Source of the DNA: Anaerolineales bacterium | GTDB lineage: Bacteria; Chloroflexota; Anaerolineae; Anaerolineales; E44-bin32 | Assembly: GCA_023144145.1 (NCBI GenBank) | Contig: JAGLGG010000279.1 | Location: 1 to 8,276 of the forward strand | Length of the DNA: 8,276 nucleotides | Direction of reading: 5' to 3' | Part shown: piece by piece, positions 6,186-8,276 of the stretch | Layout: each line of letters starts with the position of its first letter | How positions within the stretch are numbered: the first letter of the stretch is position 1 | Notes under the pieces: model-generated | What the model was told of the DNA's origin: nothing | What the model saw: the letters and a program-made list of their open reading frames with translations, nothing else | Databases searched by the model: none | Translations under genes and position numbers: made by a program

Positions 6186-6223
6186 TTGAGATAGATCCCT
6201 TCCGATGAAGGGAGCTATCTCAA
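6186..6223. promoter_or_regulatory. 38-nt two-part hairpin upstream of the M50 protease
   Basis: Outer arms TTGAGATAG (6186-6194) and CTATCTCAA (6215-6223) pair perfectly over 9 bp. Inner arms CCCTTC (6197-6202) and GAAGGG (6207-6212) add 6 bp around a CGAT loop, with a symmetric 2-by-2 internal loop. It lies 53-90 nt upstream of the M50 start codon. Neither side is followed by a T-run, so a classical terminator is unlikely; a leader structure or a protein-binding site is more plausible. Confidence 0.5.
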
Positions 6224-6277
6224 ATCAAAATTCAGCAACTCGAGTGCTCCTGTTGCTTTTTTAGAAACATATTCATT

Positions 6278-6309
6278 AGTTATTCTTACACAGAAGTTAT
6301 TAATAACTT
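6278..6309. promoter_or_regulatory. operator-like repeats: AGTTATT direct repeat plus a 16-bp perfect palindrome
   Basis: AAGTTATTAATAACTT (6294-6309) is a perfect dyad. A third AGTTATT half-site lies at 6278-6284, 17 bp upstream of and in the same orientation as the left half of the dyad. The dyad ends 8 bp before TATACT at 6318-6323, where it would cover the -35 zone of a plus-strand promoter for the lipid operon. It looks like a transcription-factor site, but AT-rich DNA makes chance dyads more likely. Confidence 0.4.
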
Positions 6310-6480
6310 ATTAGATTTATACTAAACACTCATATGCGTGGGAAGAAAACGATGAGATAGAAACGTGAACGCCCAAATGGGGTTAATAATTATCGAAGGC
6401 TACAGAGCCAATTACCGCAGATATTTTCTCTTATTCAAACCTACTCTACTCAGGTTCAAAGATAGATAATAGGAGCACTG

Positions 6481-7428
6481 ATGCCAAAACACATGTTGAT
6501 TGTGAACCCAATATCAGGAAGAGGAACTGGGGCACGTATCGCACCGGAAATTGAGAGTATATTGAATCGTGTAGAACTTGATTATGACATGGCGTTCACC
6601 GAGCATCCGCTTCACGCCATTAAATTGGCACAGGATGCTGTACAAAGTGGTTACGATGTTGTTGTTGGCGTCGGGGGTGACGGAACTGCAAATGAAGTTC
6701 TCAACGGTATAGTTCAAGCTAACCAAAATTCAACCGCCAAAAAGGCCATTATGGGATTACTTCCCATTGGTCAAGGAAATGACTTTGCTTATGGCCTGGG
6801 GGTGCCATTGAACCTTGAGGATGCCTGTCAGTTGTTGAAAGAGAATAATCGTAGGAGTATAGATGTGGGATTGGTCAGAGGAGGTCAATTTCCCGATGGA
6901 AGATATTTTGGGAATAGCGTAGGTATTGGATTTGATGCTGTTGTTGGTTTCGTTGCGTTGCGACAGAAGCGTCTTCACGGCTTTCTATCGTATTTATTAG
7001 CAACGCTCAAGACGATGTTTTTGTATTACAAGGCCCCAAAGGTGAAAATTCAGATCGGGGATCAAGAAATTGTTAAGTACACGCTAATGGTATCAATCAT
7101 GAACGGTCGCCGATTAGGAGGCGGATTCATGATGGCGCCCGAGGCTGCCATGGATGATGGCTCATTTGATCTCTGCATCGTCGATCAGGTGAGTCGAGCA
7201 CGCATCGCAACCCTCATCCCCCACTTCTTAAAGGGATCTCAAGCAACCCAGGATCCAGTCTCAACCACGCGCGCAAATCAAGTCAATGTACTCGCTCTTG
7301 AGGGCGTCCTACCAGCACATGCTGATGGCGAAACTTTATGCACTGATGGAGATCGGCTAGAGATTGAGCTTGTTCCAAATGGCTTAGAGATAATAGCCCC
7401 CCAACCCGCTTATGAGACTGCAAATTAA
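6481..7428 (+). CDS. diacylglycerol kinase-family lipid kinase (YegS/BmrU/DgkB-like)
   Basis: The 315-residue protein is a soluble ATP-dependent lipid kinase of the DAGK-catalytic family, which phosphorylates diacylglycerol or related lipids at the membrane surface. The family motifs are present in order: VNPISGRGTG (8-17), the nucleotide-binding GGDGTANE (65-72), PIGQGNDFA (95-103), NSVGIGFDA (145-153), MMAPEAAMDDGSFD (217-230) and HADGE (280-284). The length is normal for bacterial members. ATG 6481 follows AGGAG at 6471-6475 with 5-nt spacing. The stop overlaps the next start as TAATG, so the acyltransferase is translationally coupled and lies in the same operon. Some family members phosphorylate undecaprenol, sphingoid bases or glycolipids, so the exact substrate is uncertain. 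Phosphatidic acid production is the simplest reading given the neighbour. Confidence 0.93.
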   Translation: MPKHMLIVNPISGRGTGARIAPEIESILNRVELDYDMAFTEHPLHAIKLAQDAVQSGYDVVVGVGGDGTANEVLNGIVQANQNSTAKKAIMGLLPIGQGNDFAYGLGVPLNLEDACQLLKENNRRSIDVGLVRGGQFPDGRYFGNSVGIGFDAVVGFVALRQKRLHGFLSYLLATLKTMFLYYKAPKVKIQIGDQEIVKYTLMVSIMNGRRLGGGFMMAPEAAMDDGSFDLCIVDQVSRARIATLIPHFLKGSQATQDPVSTTRANQVNVLALEGVLPAHADGETLCTDGDRLEIELVPNGLEIIAPQPAYETAN

Positions 7429-8090
7429 TGAAGAAATTCGTAAACTCGATCGTTCAATTCATCATAAATGTCTTGTGCCGTGTCGAAGATAGCGAAATTT
7501 ACAAAGTCCCGAAAGAAGGCCCACTGATACTGATAGGCAACCACGTCAATTTCCTTGAGGTGCCAGTGATGTATCTCTATTTACGTCCAAGGGACATTAC
7601 CGGCTTCGCGGCAGCCAGAAGCTGGAAGCACCCACTCTTTGGTTTCTTATTTAATTTATGGGATGCGATACCCCTCCGCAGAGGGGAAGCCGATATCAGC
7701 GCGTTGAAAAAGGGTTTAGAGGCACTTCGTGAAGGAAGGATGATGGCGATTGCTCCGGAAGGTACCAGAAGTGGTGATGGCAAACTACAAGTGGGCCATC
7801 CTGGGGTTATTCTCCTGGCACTTAAGAGCGGTGTTCCTTTACTCCCCGTCGGTTATTATGGTGGAGAAAATTTCTGGACCAACTTGGTTCGATTTCGGCG
7901 TACCGATTTCCACATTGTCGTAGGAGATCCATTTGTGCTTAAATCACCCTCCAAAAAAATATCCGCCGAGGTTCGTGAGAAAATGCTTACCGAGATAATG
8001 TACGAATTGGCCACTATTCTACCTCCCCAATATCGGGGGGTTTACTCCGATCTAACAAAGCACACCCATGAGTACGTCCAATACATCTGA
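7428..8090 (+). CDS. plsC: PlsC-type 1-acyl-glycerol-3-phosphate acyltransferase with variant HX4E motif
   Basis: The 220-residue protein has the acyltransferase block order of the PlsC family, which converts lysophosphatidic acid to phosphatidic acid at the membrane. Motif I reads GNHVNFLE (37-44), where the usual form is NHxSxxD; the catalytic histidine H39 is kept, but the partner aspartate is E44 and the serine is N41. Motif II is IPLRRGEADI (81-90), motif III is APEGTRSGDG (109-118) and motif IV is GVPLLPVGYYG (135-145). An N-terminal amphipathic helix (FVNSIVQFIINVLC) could anchor it to the membrane, and there is no signal peptide. The length is normal for the family. Its ATG overlaps the kinase stop by one base (TAATG), so the start is secure and the two are co-translated. 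It is followed, 24 bp on, by a convergent gene. Confidence 0.92.
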   Translation: MKKFVNSIVQFIINVLCRVEDSEIYKVPKEGPLILIGNHVNFLEVPVMYLYLRPRDITGFAAARSWKHPLFGFLFNLWDAIPLRRGEADISALKKGLEALREGRMMAIAPEGTRSGDGKLQVGHPGVILLALKSGVPLLPVGYYGGENFWTNLVRFRRTDFHIVVGDPFVLKSPSKKISAEVREKMLTEIMYELATILPPQYRGVYSDLTKHTHEYVQYI

Positions 8091-8114
8091 GACCGAAATC
8101 TTCAATTGCTTTGA

Positions 8115-8276
8115 TCAATTTTCCTGATATGGATTTGTACGAAATACTCGCCCCATGAATTCAACGGCTTCTTGTTTTGAATCCACGTCCTGCATAACCC
8201 CAGCGAGTTTTTTTGCCAGGTCTTTCTTGTACTCAATTTGCATGCTGCGTGAGATTTGAATCCGCTGCGCCTGAGG
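8115..8276 (-). CDS. C-terminal end of an unrecognised gene, cut by the window edge
   Basis: An open minus-strand frame enters at 8276 and ends at a TGA at 8117-8115, giving the last 53 residues of a protein. Visible pieces are IQISRSMQIEYKKDLAKKLA and EAVEFMGRVFRTNPYQEN, a charged, mostly helical composition without a membrane segment. I do not recognise the family. It converges on the acyltransferase with a 24-bp gap. Support is the uninterrupted frame to the edge and a protein-like composition, but the fragment is short. Confidence 0.55.
   Translation of the reverse strand, partial: PQAQRIQISRSMQIEYKKDLAKKLAGVMQDVDSKQEAVEFMGRVFRTNPYQEN

Larger units (their letters stand above)
6134..6480. 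other. 347-bp AT-rich divergent spacer between the M50 protease and the lipid operon
   Basis: No gene is supported here. From left to right it holds the M50 ribosome site (6141-6145), a 38-nt hairpin (6186-6223), a run of T (about 6256-6262), repeated AGTTATT words including a 16-bp palindrome (6294-6309), a plus-strand TATACT (6318-6323) without a usable -35 box, and the AGGAG site of the lipid kinase (6471-6475, 5 nt before ATG 6481). Both operons must start from promoters in this stretch, but I could not fix either with confidence. Confidence 0.7.

Noticed and set aside
6440..6467. Inverted repeat AACCT/AGGTT just upstream of the lipid kinase
   Set aside because: Only 5 bp pair, and the flanking TTCAAA words are direct rather than inverted; likely chance.
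8091..8120. Terminator between the acyltransferase and the convergent partial gene
   Set aside because: Only a 5-bp AT-rich stem (AATTG/CAATT) is present and no stable GC stem; too weak to call.

Overview
The window reads as ordinary chromosomal DNA of a bacterium, most plausibly a member of the Chloroflexota (Anaerolineae-like). This rests on the style of the proteins (a LysM/M23 protein, an M50 protease with a CBS pair, an uncharacterised pair of winged-helix-like proteins) and on palindrome-rich dispersed-type repeats with the GTAGGGGCG word. The assignment is inference from recalled family style; no 16S or marker gene is present. Nothing indicates a phage, plasmid or defence island.

Layout. 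Positions 1-64 (minus) hold a tRNA-Arg(UCU) whose 3' end is cut off by the window edge. Upstream of it on the same strand lie two overlapping genes of unknown function (98-577 and 541-2151). Each has helix-turn-helix-like segments, and the larger has a small beta-barrel-like segment. A short divergent promoter region (2152-2205) leads to a DUF2007-type small protein (2206-2448, plus). That gene abuts, stop to stop, a convergent secreted LysM/M23 peptidoglycan hydrolase (2449-3846, minus). A single-domain CheY-like response regulator follows (4046-4432, minus), with a terminator-like hairpin after it. Positions 4433-5008 carry no gene but hold a dense run of about eleven short hairpins: an approximately 69-bp tandem duplication and a MITE-like segment framed by inverted repeats. 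Then come an M50 site-2-type membrane protease with a CBS pair (5009-6133, minus) and an AT-rich 347-bp divergent spacer with a 38-nt hairpin and a 16-bp perfect palindrome. A two-gene phospholipid operon (6481-7428 and 7428-8090, plus; overlap TAATG) encodes a diacylglycerol/lipid kinase and a PlsC-type acyltransferase. The right edge carries the C-terminal 53 codons of an unrecognised minus-strand gene.

How the genes may work together. The kinase and acyltransferase very probably act on adjacent lipid intermediates that feed phosphatidic acid. The M23 hydrolase acts on the envelope, and the M50 protease cleaves membrane substrates. The orphan receiver has no kinase partner here. The most interesting unexplained signal is the palindrome array at about 4612-4975. 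It contains two hairpins whose sequence differences are compensatory, so base-pairing itself appears to be conserved. I found no clear evidence of a novel multi-gene system.
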